Origin: Bacillota bacterium
GTDB lineage: Bacteria; Bacillota; Clostridia; Christensenellales; UMGS416
Direction: 5' to 3'
NCBI GenBank assembly: GCA_023422005.1
Contig: JAEZSC010000031.1
Span: forward strand, 1-64,000
DNA: 64,000 bases
Part shown: piece after piece, positions 9,388 to 18,773 of the stretch
How positions within the stretch are numbered: the first letter of the stretch is position 1
Layout: each line of letters begins with the position of its first letter
Notes under the pieces: generated by a model
Told to the model about the DNA's origin: nothing
What the model saw: the letters and a program-made list of their open reading frames with translations, nothing else
The model's database searches: none
Translations under genes and position numbers: made by a program

Positions 9388-9425
9388 AGCATATACAAGC
9401 ATCCGGGATTTGTAAAGATTTACAA
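9388..9425 (-). promoter_or_regulatory. Promoter and palindromic operator of the GH3 gene
   Basis: On the minus strand TTTACA and TATGCT are separated by 17 bases (9416 to 9388), ending 36 bases before the GH3 start. The -35 box is inside a perfect 16-bp palindrome TTGTAAAGATTTACAA (9410-9425), a likely repressor site. No regulator gene adjoins it, so the binding protein is unknown. Confidence 0.6.
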
Positions 9426-9447
9426 ACACTGAGAGTATGGGGTTAAG

Positions 9448-9511
9448 ATTTCGCGTCTATGGACGCGACCAAAGGGCTTTCCGGTCGCCCTTTGGAAACC
9501 TTCGGATCCAT
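9448..9511. repeat. 64-bp two-hairpin dispersed repeat, copy 1
   Basis: The first stem is TCGCGTC-TATG-GACGCGA. The second is CCAAAGGGC-N9-GCCCTTTGG, followed by AAACCTTCGG. The same unit occurs at 12319 and 58531. Here it lies between the GH3 promoter and the stop codon of the AlaX-like gene. The first stem carries a T-A pair where the other two copies have C-G. Confidence 0.9.
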
Positions 9512-9563
9512 TTAAAATGATAATGCCAACGTACAGTCAATAGGGCAGTTCATTTCATAAAAG

Positions 9564-10736
9564 TTAAATAGCCAATAACATCCACATCTGTTCGATCACC
9601 TGCTGTGGAGAGCAATTGAACACGCCCTGGGCCATACCGGCGCTGCCGCCGCCCCGGCCGCCCAGCGCGGCGATGGCGGCTTTGAGCAGCGCGCCCATGT
9701 CCCGCCCCAGCTCCGCCGGCGAGGCCAACGCTACGCGGGCTCCCTGCGCCTCTTCCACCGCCAGCAGTGCCGTGACGCCCTGCTTCGCCAGCAGAACCGC
9801 CAGCGCCCGGGCATCGTCAAAGGGCCGCGAACCCAAGTTCAGCGCCAGCAGCTTGTGCTCCGCCTCCTGCCGTTCCAACAGCGTCAGCGCCTCCACACGC
9901 AACAGTTCCCCGCGTTGGGCTTCGTTCTCCTTTTTCAGCCCGCGGTTCTCCTGCAGCAGCGCTTCCACCCTGTCCGCCAGCACATCGGCGCCCACGCTGA
10001 GCACGGCGCTCAAGCGCCCCACCAGCGCGTGCTGGCCGCGGCTGTGCCCGAAGGCCCGGCCACCGCACACGAAGCGCAGCCGCAGGCCGCCCTTGTGGCG
10101 CTCGCTGCCCAGCAGCAGCAGGCTGCCCACGGCGCCTGTGGCGTCTGGGTGGGTGCCGCCGCAGGGGCACTGGTCCACGCCTTCCACTTCTATGATGCGG
10201 ATGTCCTCTTGTACCTCTGGCAGGCTGCGCAGGCGCATGGCCGCCAACTCCGCCTCATCGGGGAAGAGCACGCGCACCGGCCGGTTCTCCCAGATCAGAG
10301 CGTTGACTGCGGCCTCGGCGTCGGCCAGTTCCTGCGCCGGCAACTCCCGGTTCAGGTCTATGGTGACCTCCTGTTCGCCCAGGTGGAAGCCCACCGTGGC
10401 AGCGCCACGGGCATAGAGCACCGCCGAGAGCAGGTGCTGCCCCAGGTGCTGCTGCATATGGTCCAGCCGCCGGGCCCAGTCCACACGGCAGGCAAGGCCT
10501 CTGCGGCCCTCGGGCAACGCCGCCAGCTCATGCCAAGGTTCGCCATCCCGCAGTTGCACCCGCAGCACCGGCATGCCGGCGATGTCGCCGCGGTCGTCGG
10601 GCTGGCCGCCGCTCTCGGCATAGAAGGCCGTACGGTCCAGCCGCACCCAGAAGCCGTTGGGAGAGGGTTCCACGGCCACGATGTCGGCGGTGAAATAGCG
10701 CATGGAGCTGTCGCGCAGATGCAGGCGTTCGGTCAT
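9564..10736 (-). CDS. Alanyl-tRNA editing protein, AlaX-type with DHHA1 domain
   Basis: A 390-residue protein with the editing half of alanyl-tRNA synthetase. FYAESGGQPDDRG is near residue 38, the zinc motif HMQQHLGQH near residue 90, and the second zinc pair is in CPCGGTHPDATG near residue 185. A coiled region (NRGLKKENEAQRGELLRVEAL) and a GGRGGGSAGMAQG segment of the DHHA1 domain follow. Such trans-editing enzymes hydrolyse Ser-tRNA(Ala) or Gly-tRNA(Ala). The start at 10736 overlaps the upstream stop as ATGA, and AGGGAGG lies 12 bases upstream; this start makes the longer upstream frame unnecessary. Coupled to the uridine-kinase-like gene. Confidence 0.9.
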   Translation of the reverse strand: MTERLHLRDSSMRYFTADIVAVEPSPNGFWVRLDRTAFYAESGGQPDDRGDIAGMPVLRVQLRDGEPWHELAALPEGRRGLACRVDWARRLDHMQQHLGQHLLSAVLYARGAATVGFHLGEQEVTIDLNRELPAQELADAEAAVNALIWENRPVRVLFPDEAELAAMRLRSLPEVQEDIRIIEVEGVDQCPCGGTHPDATGAVGSLLLLGSERHKGGLRLRFVCGGRAFGHSRGQHALVGRLSAVLSVGADVLADRVEALLQENRGLKKENEAQRGELLRVEALTLLERQEAEHKLLALNLGSRPFDDARALAVLLAKQGVTALLAVEEAQGARVALASPAELGRDMGALLKAAIAALGGRGGGSAGMAQGVFNCSPQQVIEQMWMLLAI

Positions 10737-11338
10737 CTTTGGTTCCATCCTCCCTCTCTCTGATAAGGCTGGCTGCCGTCCAGCACAAAGTCCGCCGCGT
10801 CCTGGGGCCGCTGGAGCGCCAGGTACCGGTCTTCCGCGGCCATCCATTCCAACCAGAAGTCCCGCGCAGCTTCGCCGTCCCGCTCCAGCCCCCGGCGCAG
10901 CCTCAATTCCCTGGGGCAGTCCATAAATACCTTGATGTCATAATAGCCGCGCAGAGCATCCGACAACGCGTAGCATCCCTCTACGGCCACCAGGCCCAGG
11001 GGCTGCGCCGGCCCGTCGTCTATCAGTTCCTCGCTCTCCCAATCGTTGCGCCACAGGCGGCCGGGCAGGCCCTGGCGCAGCGGGTCCAGCACCTGCGTCC
11101 GCAGGCGGCCGATGTCATAACCGCAACCCGGTTCGCCGCCAGCCATGTCCAGCCCCCGGCGTTGGGCGGGCAGCTTGTAGAAATCGTCCATGTGCACTGC
11201 CATACCCCGCCCAGCCCACTGCACCAGCAGTCCGGCCAGCGTGCTCTTGCCCGCGCCGCCGCAGCCGTCGATGCCCACCAGCACCAGCGGCTTTTGGCGC
11301 AGCAGCTCATCGCATGCCCGTATCAACGCGTCCAGCAT
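10733..11338 (-). CDS. Uridine kinase-like P-loop phosphotransferase
   Basis: A 201-residue P-loop kinase of the uridine kinase/phosphoribulokinase superfamily. Walker A is GIDGCGGAGKSTLAGLL near residue 21, HMDDFYK follows at about 52, and LVAVEGCYALSD lies in the second half. The family phosphorylates nucleosides, pantothenate or similar small molecules; the acceptor cannot be told from sequence alone. ATG 11338 was preferred to a TTG five codons upstream because AAGGGA stands about 8 bases before it. The stop shares bases with the AlaX-like start. It is transcribed divergently from the GNAT gene across 83 bp. Confidence 0.82.
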   Translation of the reverse strand: MLDALIRACDELLRQKPLVLVGIDGCGGAGKSTLAGLLVQWAGRGMAVHMDDFYKLPAQRRGLDMAGGEPGCGYDIGRLRTQVLDPLRQGLPGRLWRNDWESEELIDDGPAQPLGLVAVEGCYALSDALRGYYDIKVFMDCPRELRLRRGLERDGEAARDFWLEWMAAEDRYLALQRPQDAADFVLDGSQPYQREGGWNQR

Positions 11339-11421
11339 CGTCTGTCCCTTCAAAGCAAATAATGATACAATCCTATCACAGATTCAGTCTGCGACAAATA
11401 GCGCGGGCCCCAAGGAGCATC

Positions 11422-12264
11422 ATGACTGCTTATCGATACGCCGCAGGATATTCGCCGGCCTCGTCGGAGGGCGCACAGTTTTTCGCGCTGGTGCGCAATG
11501 TGTTTGGGCTGGACCTCTCGCTCATCGCCGCGCTGGATTGGCCGGCCATGGGCTATTGCTGCCATTCGCTGTTGGCCGGTGAGGAGATGGCGGCCAACGT
11601 TTCGGTGCAGCGCATGACGCTGCAGGTGCTGGGCCGGCCCACGGAGGCGGTGCAGCTGGGCGCGGTGGCCGTGGCGCCGGAGCACCGGGGCCGCGGCCTG
11701 GCCCGCCAGCTCATAGAGCGGGTGCTGGCCGAATATGCCGACACACCGCTCATGATCCTGTTCCCCAACGAAACCGTGCTGGATTTCTACCCGAAGTTCG
11801 GCTTTCGCGCGGTACCCCAATACACGGCGGTATGCGATCTGCCTCCCAACTCCACCGTGCCCGCGCCACCGCGGCTGGCTCCGGACAGCCCAGAGGCGCA
11901 ATACATCCTATCGCAGCCTCAAGCCGCCTCGTCCATACTGGATGCCCGCGGCAATCCGCTGGCGCTGTGGGCCAACATAAGGCTGGTGTGCCCGGACGGC
12001 CTCTATTCCGCGGGCGAAGGCCGCGCGCTGCTGGCGCAGCAGCAGGGCGACACGCTGCACATCTTCGACGTGTTTTCACCGGAGCCCTTCGACATCCTGC
12101 CGTGGGTGGCTTGGCCGGGTGTGCGCCGCTTGTGCCTGCACTTCACGCCAGACTGGCTGGGCCTGCCGTACACCTGGCAACCCGACCCCGACGAAATCCT
12201 GTTCGTGCGCGGCCCACTGCCGGAAATGCCGCCGTTCTGCTTCCCGGCGACGGGGAAGACGTAA
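11422..12264 (+). CDS. GNAT-family N-acetyltransferase
   Basis: A 280-residue protein with a GNAT core at about residues 60-130. The acetyl-CoA signature is VAVAPEHRGRGLARQLIERVL (the R-x-x-G-x-G/A loop), followed by LMILFPNETVLDFYPKFGFR, the typical strand 6 and Phe-Gly-Phe end. The C-terminal 150 residues form a second, less conserved domain that may be a degenerate GNAT or sterol-carrier-like domain. ATG 11422 has AAGGAG four bases upstream; the upstream open frame overlaps the divergent kinase promoter. The acceptor is unknown. Confidence 0.85.
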   Translation: MTAYRYAAGYSPASSEGAQFFALVRNVFGLDLSLIAALDWPAMGYCCHSLLAGEEMAANVSVQRMTLQVLGRPTEAVQLGAVAVAPEHRGRGLARQLIERVLAEYADTPLMILFPNETVLDFYPKFGFRAVPQYTAVCDLPPNSTVPAPPRLAPDSPEAQYILSQPQAASSILDARGNPLALWANIRLVCPDGLYSAGEGRALLAQQQGDTLHIFDVFSPEPFDILPWVAWPGVRRLCLHFTPDWLGLPYTWQPDPDEILFVRGPLPEMPPFCFPATGKT

Positions 12265-12318
12265 GAGACCTCTCCCCAAGGTTTGTCTCGTAGAGCGCCC
12301 ACAGCACTTGTAAGGGGT

Positions 12319-12382
12319 ATTTCGCGCCCGTGGGCGCGACCAAAGGGCTTTCCGGTCGCCCTTTGGAAACCTTCGGACCCAT
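12319..12382. repeat. 64-bp two-hairpin dispersed repeat, copy 2
   Basis: Stem 1 is TCGCGCC-CGTG-GGCGCGA and stem 2 is CCAAAGGGC-N9-GCCCTTTGG, followed by AAACCTTCGG. It lies between the convergent GNAT and SSB-like genes. Together with the two hairpins downstream it accounts for most of the 360-base gap 12265-12624, in which no gene is seen. Confidence 0.9.
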
Positions 12383-12534
12383 CTTATAAACAAATATGAG
12401 TAATTACTAGTGGCAAGAAACCGAAGGCGGATTCACTCCGCCGAGGAAACAATCACCTAGAAAGAAGATGACACAAGAACCCCGCCGCAGCGGTCCCCGT
12501 TCTGGGGAAGCACGCGTGAGACAGGCAGCGAAAA

Positions 12535-12564
12535 CCCGCCTGCCGACGGTTATCGGCAGGCGGG
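12535..12564 (-). terminator. Terminator hairpin downstream of the SSB-like gene
   Basis: Perfect 12-bp stem CCCGCCTGCCGA/TCGGCAGGCGGG with a 6-base loop, followed on the minus strand by TTTTC. It lies 60 bases beyond the stop of the minus-strand SSB-like gene. Confidence 0.7.
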
Positions 12565-12594
12565 CAACGGGTACTGTGCTCAGACTGTCTGAAT

Positions 12595-12622
12595 CGCAGT
12601 TGATGCCGCAGCATCAACTGCG
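12595..12622. repeat. Perfect hairpin directly after the SSB-like stop codon
   Basis: Arms CGCAGTTGATGC and GCATCAACTGCG (12 bp) with loop CGCA, two bases after the stop codon. No T-run follows, so it may stabilise the mRNA 3' end rather than terminate. Confidence 0.6.
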
Positions 12623-12624
12623 AA

Positions 12625-13257
12625 TTAGTAGGGCGCTACTTCCGGCGTCTCGATGAACGACACCGATACCTCATAGGCTGTGCGGTTTTCCACGGTGTTG
12701 TCCGCGAGCTTTTTCTGGTATTGCCGGCTCTGCATGCGCCCGTGGATGAACACCTTCTGACCGACTTCCAGCGACTCGGCATAGCGGGCATTGCGCCCCC
12801 AGGAAATCACCGGAATGTAGTCACTCTTGTTGTAGGGCCGGTTGACCGCGATGAGCAGATCGGTGATCTCCCGGCCGAAGGGTGTGGTGCGATACACCGG
12901 TGTGCGGCACACGTAGCCCTCCAACAGCACCTGGTTGGGGTTGTCTGACATGTCCTCCGGCGGGGAGATGTGCCGGGCGAACACCGTGAGGATCAGCCGG
13001 TTATGCCCATCCATCAGGCGGTTGTAGGAGCGCAGCTGGCCGATAACCGCCAGCTGGTCCTCGGTGGTCACATCCATCAGGTGCAGCAGACGGTCGCTCA
13101 CCATGACCGGCAGCACATCAGCCACGCCGCTGAGCCGCGGCACCTCCAGCATCAGTGCATAAAACTTTTCTCCATAGAGGCTGTGGGAGTACGTGGGCGG
13201 CTCAACGACCTTGCCCTTGAGGATCACTTGGTTGTTCTCGTGGGTTCCCTTTTCCAA
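12625..13257 (-). CDS. SSB-like protein with two OB folds
   Basis: A 210-residue protein with two OB-fold halves. The N-terminal half is NNQVILKGKVVEPPTYSHSLYGEKF; the C-terminal half is NQVLLEGYVCRTPVYRTTPFGREI, with the SSB hallmark ISWGRNARYAESLEVGQKVFIHGRMQSR. Single-stranded DNA-binding proteins normally have one such domain of about 110 residues followed by an acidic tail. Here the domain is duplicated and the acidic tip is absent, as in a clostridial SSB-like family of unclear role. The start is a TTG at 13257: in-frame TGA and TAG precede it, and GGAG stands 9 bases upstream. It may act in repair or phage-related replication rather than as the main SSB. Confidence 0.8.
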   Translation of the reverse strand: MEKGTHENNQVILKGKVVEPPTYSHSLYGEKFYALMLEVPRLSGVADVLPVMVSDRLLHLMDVTTEDQLAVIGQLRSYNRLMDGHNRLILTVFARHISPPEDMSDNPNQVLLEGYVCRTPVYRTTPFGREITDLLIAVNRPYNKSDYIPVISWGRNARYAESLEVGQKVFIHGRMQSRQYQKKLADNTVENRTAYEVSVSFIETPEVAPY

Positions 13258-13386
13258 CGCCTATCACTCCGTGCTTCTTTTGATTCAGATATGAGAGTAT
13301 ATGGTTGGCCCATGGGGACTATTCCAGCTTGCCAAAAAAGCAAGGATGGAAGACGAGGTTGCAACCGGCTGCCGGGATTAAATAGA

Positions 13387-13417
13387 TATCGCTCGGCGGC
13401 TTGTGCGGCGAGCGATA
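13387..13417 (-). terminator. Probable terminator of the original pdaB-like gene
   Basis: Arms TATCGCTCG and CGAGCGATA enclose a GC-rich 13-base loop, about 35 bases after the stop of the deacetylase 3' fragment. A/T-rich sequence follows on the minus strand. Confidence 0.5.
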
Positions 13418-13450
13418 ACGTACAGATATGGCGGGTCGTCAGTGAAAGAC

Positions 13451-13672
13451 CTATTCTTTTTGTTGATTGAGGATCTCCAAGTTCTCCGCCACGAGCTCGC
13501 TGACCGTCACGGGCTTGAAGCCCTTCTCCTTGAGTTCGGCCAGCAGGTCCGGCAGCGCCTCCCAGGTGTGGGCGGCGTCGTTGTGATAAAGCATGATGGA
13601 GCCGCTTTGCACCTTGCTAAAAATTCGGTTCTTGATGGCGGCCACGTCCAGGCCCTTCCAGTCCAGGCTATC
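13451..13672 (-). pseudogene. pdaB: 3' part of the pdaB-like polysaccharide deacetylase, cut off by the integrated element
   Basis: Read on the minus strand from the crossover dinucleotide, this is the last 73 codons of a polysaccharide deacetylase. It encodes DSLDWKGLD, AAIKNRIFSKVQSGSIML, the motif-5 block LYHNDAAHTWEALPDLL and a VTVSELVAEN end. It has no promoter or start of its own. The missing N-terminal part is at 47649-47117, on the same strand and in the right order. Joining 47117 to 13670 restores a 753-base frame (250 residues and a stop) with the family sequence WDVDSLDW exactly at the join. The two pieces are therefore one gene interrupted by 33.4 kb. Confidence 0.9.
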
Positions 13673-13695
13673 AACTTGGGTTATGAAAGTAAAAA
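13660..13695. other. attL: left junction of the element
   Basis: Chromosomal GTCCAGGCTA is joined through TC (13671-13672) to element sequence AACTTGGGTTATGAAAGT and AAAAA. The element arm (13673-13695) is the near inverted complement of the arm at the other end (47094-47116). Serine integrases cross over at a central dinucleotide, and TC is the only dinucleotide that is both shared by the junctions and at the symmetry centre. Confidence 0.85.
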
Positions 13696-13706
13696 TTAAA
13701 ACAGAG

Positions 13707-15230
13707 CTATTCCGGCACCTTCCAGACGATTGTAACCTCGTTGTTGTCCTTGATGGAGATCATCTCGATGTACTTTTTGCTGATCTTCTTGCGCTCCTCA
13801 ATGTCCCCATGCTGCCAGGCAGCCAAAAGGGCATCGGCGTCCATCTGCTCATCCTCCTGAACACCTGTCTTCATCTTGCGCCAGCTTAGCTCTTCGCTAA
13901 GCTGGCTCTGCTTTTCCTCCAGCAGCATCAGGCGCTTGGTGATGTGCTCACGCAAAAAGTCGTTGGCATGGCGGAGCTGTTCCATGTAGTCCTCATATTC
14001 CTTGCCGATCTCCACAATCTGCATCTTGATCTTATTGGCCTGTTCATCAAAGGGCTGCGGTATCATCTCGACCAAATGGGCCAACGAGGCCATCTTGTCC
14101 AGCAGACGGGCTTCCACCAGTTCTTCCACGTCCTCCGCCAACACCGCCTCGCTGTGCCCTTGGCACAGATGGTAGTTGGTCTTGCCGCGGCAGTTGAGGT
14201 AGTTTCGTCCCTCCCGGTAGGCCAAAAAAGTCATGGCGTAACCGCAGTAGCCACACTTGGTAAGACCCGATAGCCAGGAGTACTTACCCTTTCCGGAGTT
14301 TTTGATCTGCTCATTGGCGTCCAGCTTGTACTGCACGCGGAGCCACACGTCCGCAGGGATGACGCCTCCGTGCAGCCCGACGGACACATATTGATCTTTC
14401 AATTGACGGTATTTGGACGTGTTTCGATCCCGCTGCCCATATAACAAAAGTCCCCGTTCTCCGATAAAGGAGCTGACATCGTTGGTGATATGGCATCCTT
14501 TAGCCAGATAATATGTGTAGACATCCACGTCCGCACACACGTAGAAGGGATTCCTCAAAATCTTGGACACCTTGGCGGATTCCCATTTGCCGCCCAGCGG
14601 CGCAGGAACGTCCATCCCCCGGAGCTTGTCGCAGATGCCGGACAGGGTGAGCCCTTCGTCATACCACCGGTACATTTCTATAAGGTGTGGATTCTCAATC
14701 TCGTCGGGCACGCTGAGCTTCATCGCCCGGCCATCCTCGGCAGTATGGACCTTTCGGTATCCGTAATGGGTTTTACCACCCAGGGTACGCCCCTGTTTGG
14801 CCCGGGCGTAATAGTTGTCCTTAACGCGCAAGGCAATGGTTTCCCGCTCAAGCTGGGCAAACACCAACGTGATGCTCAGCATAGCCCGGCCGGTGGCTGT
14901 GGAAGTGTCGAAGTTGTCGTTCAGAGAAACGAAAGCGACACCATGTTTTTCCAGAATCTTATAGACATTGTAGAAATCCACCAATGAGCGGCTGAAGCGG
15001 TCTACCTTGTAGACGATGACCTTTTTGATGATTCCCGCTTCGATGTCATTGACCATCTTCTTGAAATCCGGCCGATCGATGTTGCTTCCGCTGTAGCCAC
15101 GATCCTTATATACCCTGTAGTTGACATTTCCCCGGGGATCATCAATCATGCGGACGCATTTTTCAATCTGCGTCTCAATGGAATCGCTATCCTTCTTATC
15201 GATGCTCTGTCGGGCATATACAGCGATCAT
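13707..15230 (-). CDS. Large serine recombinase (site-specific integrase)
   Basis: A 507-residue large serine recombinase. The resolvase domain begins MIAVYARQSIDKKDSDSIETQ with the catalytic Ser9; VIYKVDRFSRSLVDFYNVYKIL and LNDNFDTSTATGRAMLSITL are its conserved helices. The recombinase domain contains YRWYDEGLTLSGICDKLRG, and the zinc ribbon is CGYCGYAMTFLAYREG with NCRGKTNYHLCQGHS. A coiled-coil follows and the C-terminus is YIEMISIKDNNEVTIVWKVPE. The ATG at 15230 follows GGAGGG with 6-base spacing. The stop is 34 bp from attL, the usual location of an integrase beside its own site. It is expected to integrate the element at attB inside pdaB and, with a directionality factor, excise it. 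Confidence 0.95.
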   Translation of the reverse strand: MIAVYARQSIDKKDSDSIETQIEKCVRMIDDPRGNVNYRVYKDRGYSGSNIDRPDFKKMVNDIEAGIIKKVIVYKVDRFSRSLVDFYNVYKILEKHGVAFVSLNDNFDTSTATGRAMLSITLVFAQLERETIALRVKDNYYARAKQGRTLGGKTHYGYRKVHTAEDGRAMKLSVPDEIENPHLIEMYRWYDEGLTLSGICDKLRGMDVPAPLGGKWESAKVSKILRNPFYVCADVDVYTYYLAKGCHITNDVSSFIGERGLLLYGQRDRNTSKYRQLKDQYVSVGLHGGVIPADVWLRVQYKLDANEQIKNSGKGKYSWLSGLTKCGYCGYAMTFLAYREGRNYLNCRGKTNYHLCQGHSEAVLAEDVEELVEARLLDKMASLAHLVEMIPQPFDEQANKIKMQIVEIGKEYEDYMEQLRHANDFLREHITKRLMLLEEKQSQLSEELSWRKMKTGVQEDEQMDADALLAAWQHGDIEERKKISKKYIEMISIKDNNEVTIVWKVPE

Positions 15231-15318
15231 GAAAGACCCTCCAAATGAAAAGCCTGCATTGCTGCAGGCACTTTTCCCCATCCCAATTACCAGTTAAAAC
15301 ATCGCATATGTTCAAATA

Positions 15319-15501
15319 TCACCCGATGCTATTCAGCTTGTTTGCGTTCTGGTTCTGCGTTGCCTTTCTGTCGCGCAGGATTTTTACGACGCACATCACA
15401 GCTTCCTGCTGCCTGCGCTTTCCTTCTTCTTCTGTAAGCTGGGGATAGTTATCACAGATGGTATATGTTCTGCCCGACTTGGCAACAAACGTCCGTTTCA
15501 T
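15319..15501 (-). CDS. Small protein upstream of the recombinase (possible directionality factor or TnpW-like protein)
   Basis: A 60-residue basic protein starting MKRTFVAKSGRTYTICDNYP and continuing QLTEEEGKRRQQEAVMCVVK. A GGGTGAT ribosome binding site stands 4 bases before the ATG at 15501. It is on the recombinase strand, 88 bp upstream of that gene, and so probably co-transcribed. The SGRTYTI segment recalls the small TnpW proteins found with TnpX recombinases, but the likeness is only in pattern. Its position makes it the first candidate for an excision or regulatory partner. Coding status is likely, function is a guess. Confidence 0.5.
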   Translation of the reverse strand: MKRTFVAKSGRTYTICDNYPQLTEEEGKRRQQEAVMCVVKILRDRKATQNQNANKLNSIG

Positions 15502-15664
15502 TCGATCACCCAGATTATTTATATGTCTATCTCCGCCTTATATCACATAAACAACATCCGACTGCCATGCTTCGGGCATCATGGTTTTTAGCTGTCCGGC
15601 TCGTTATCCTCCCAGATTCGCCGGCAGCCCCCCCCTCTTCGCAATGGCGTGTTTGGTACGGAGT

Positions 15665-15701
15665 TTGACAAAAATCCGTATGATATTTATAATTTATAAT
15701 T
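15665..15701 (+). promoter_or_regulatory. Consensus sigma-A promoter of the Fur/PerR-like gene with A/T operator repeats
   Basis: TTGACA (15665-15670) and TATAAT (15688-15693) are both perfect matches, with 17-base spacing. The -10 box is inside two tandem TTATAA-type units (TTATAATTTATAATT, 15687-15701) that resemble PerR-box half-sites, so the regulator may repress its own promoter. Confidence 0.7.
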
Positions 15702-15729
15702 AAGAACGATTCCTATATAGGTATTGCAT

Positions 15730-16125
15730 ATGAATAACCATACAAGACGAAACAGCATACAACGGCAGCTGGTGATGGACGCTCTCAAAACACTCGACCA
15801 TCCCACCGCAATGGATGTCTTCAACGAGATTCGGAAGACCTATCCGCATATGAGCCTGGGCACGGCCTACAGGCATTTCCAACTGATGGCGGAGAATGGA
15901 GTGATCCGCCGGTTATCTGTCCCCGGCTCTGCTGACCGGTTCGACATCAATATGGTACCACACCAGCATATCCTGTGCATCCAATGCAGCCGCTACCTTG
16001 ATGTTGACGAGGCAGTAGCCGGAGACATTGACCGGATGGTGGAACAGACGACGGGGTTTCTGGTGAAGAGCCACAGTATACACTTCAGCGGAGTCTGCCC
16101 CGCTTGCAGGGATGCCCAAAACTGA
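15730..16125 (+). CDS. Fur-family regulator, PerR-like
   Basis: A 131-residue Fur-family repressor. The winged helix spans about residues 10-75, including RQLVMDALKTLDHPTAMDVF and TYPHMSLGTAYRHFQLMAENG. The metal-binding dimer domain has DRFDINMVPHQHILCIQC and closes with CPAC, so both Cys pairs of the structural zinc site are present. Asp and His of the regulatory site can be read in DRFD and PHQH. The adjacent katG, 93 bp downstream on the same strand, makes a PerR-like peroxide sensor more likely than an iron or zinc sensor. Start ATG 15730; the TTG two codons upstream is less likely. Confidence 0.85.
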   Translation: MNNHTRRNSIQRQLVMDALKTLDHPTAMDVFNEIRKTYPHMSLGTAYRHFQLMAENGVIRRLSVPGSADRFDINMVPHQHILCIQCSRYLDVDEAVAGDIDRMVEQTTGFLVKSHSIHFSGVCPACRDAQN

Positions 16126-16158
16126 GCGCAGCCGAACAGATTGCGTATTTCAGCATGA

Positions 16159-18414
<2,256 letters not shown>

Positions 18415-18560
18415 AATGCAGGTAACTGGCGCTTATGATCGATGAAGGATGATTGACCGGTGTGGGCGCGAACGTGATCATCGTCGCACTCCACCCTGCT
18501 GACATCATGGCGGAGTATCATTTCTGCCCGCGGATTTGCGGCTATCCTTGCGTTGTGTGC

Positions 18561-18591
18561 TGTGGGCATCGCCGGTATGGCGATGCCCACA
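18561..18591 (+). terminator. Hairpin terminator downstream of katG
   Basis: Perfect 13-bp stem TGTGGGCATCGCC/GGCGATGCCCACA with loop GGTAT, about 145 bases after katG. Only a weak pyrimidine-rich tail follows. The gap 18415-18773 otherwise holds the response-regulator promoter region (TATAAT at 18748-18753) and no gene. Confidence 0.6.
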
Positions 18592-18773
18592 CTCTCTCTG
18601 TCCTGTTTGTAATTGTGCGGCTTTCTAACCATCATTCACTTTAATCTCCATGAAAAATCATGACAACTCCATGATCTTTTCCTGATGATTCCCTTGCATC
18701 CCAACATTATAATGATATATGCGCGGGCGCATGCGCCGCTATTTTGCTATAATAAAGACTCCGGGAGGAGAAT

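Noticed and set aside
9448..9511. Alternative pairing GCGACC/GGTCGC in the dispersed repeat as a switch
   Set aside because: Copy 3 has GATCGC and loses this pairing while both main stems stay intact, so a conserved switch is unlikely.
12468..12656. A 62-codon plus-strand ORF through the hairpins after the GNAT gene
   Set aside because: It crosses two perfect hairpins and the end of the SSB-like gene and shows no ribosome binding site or family pattern.
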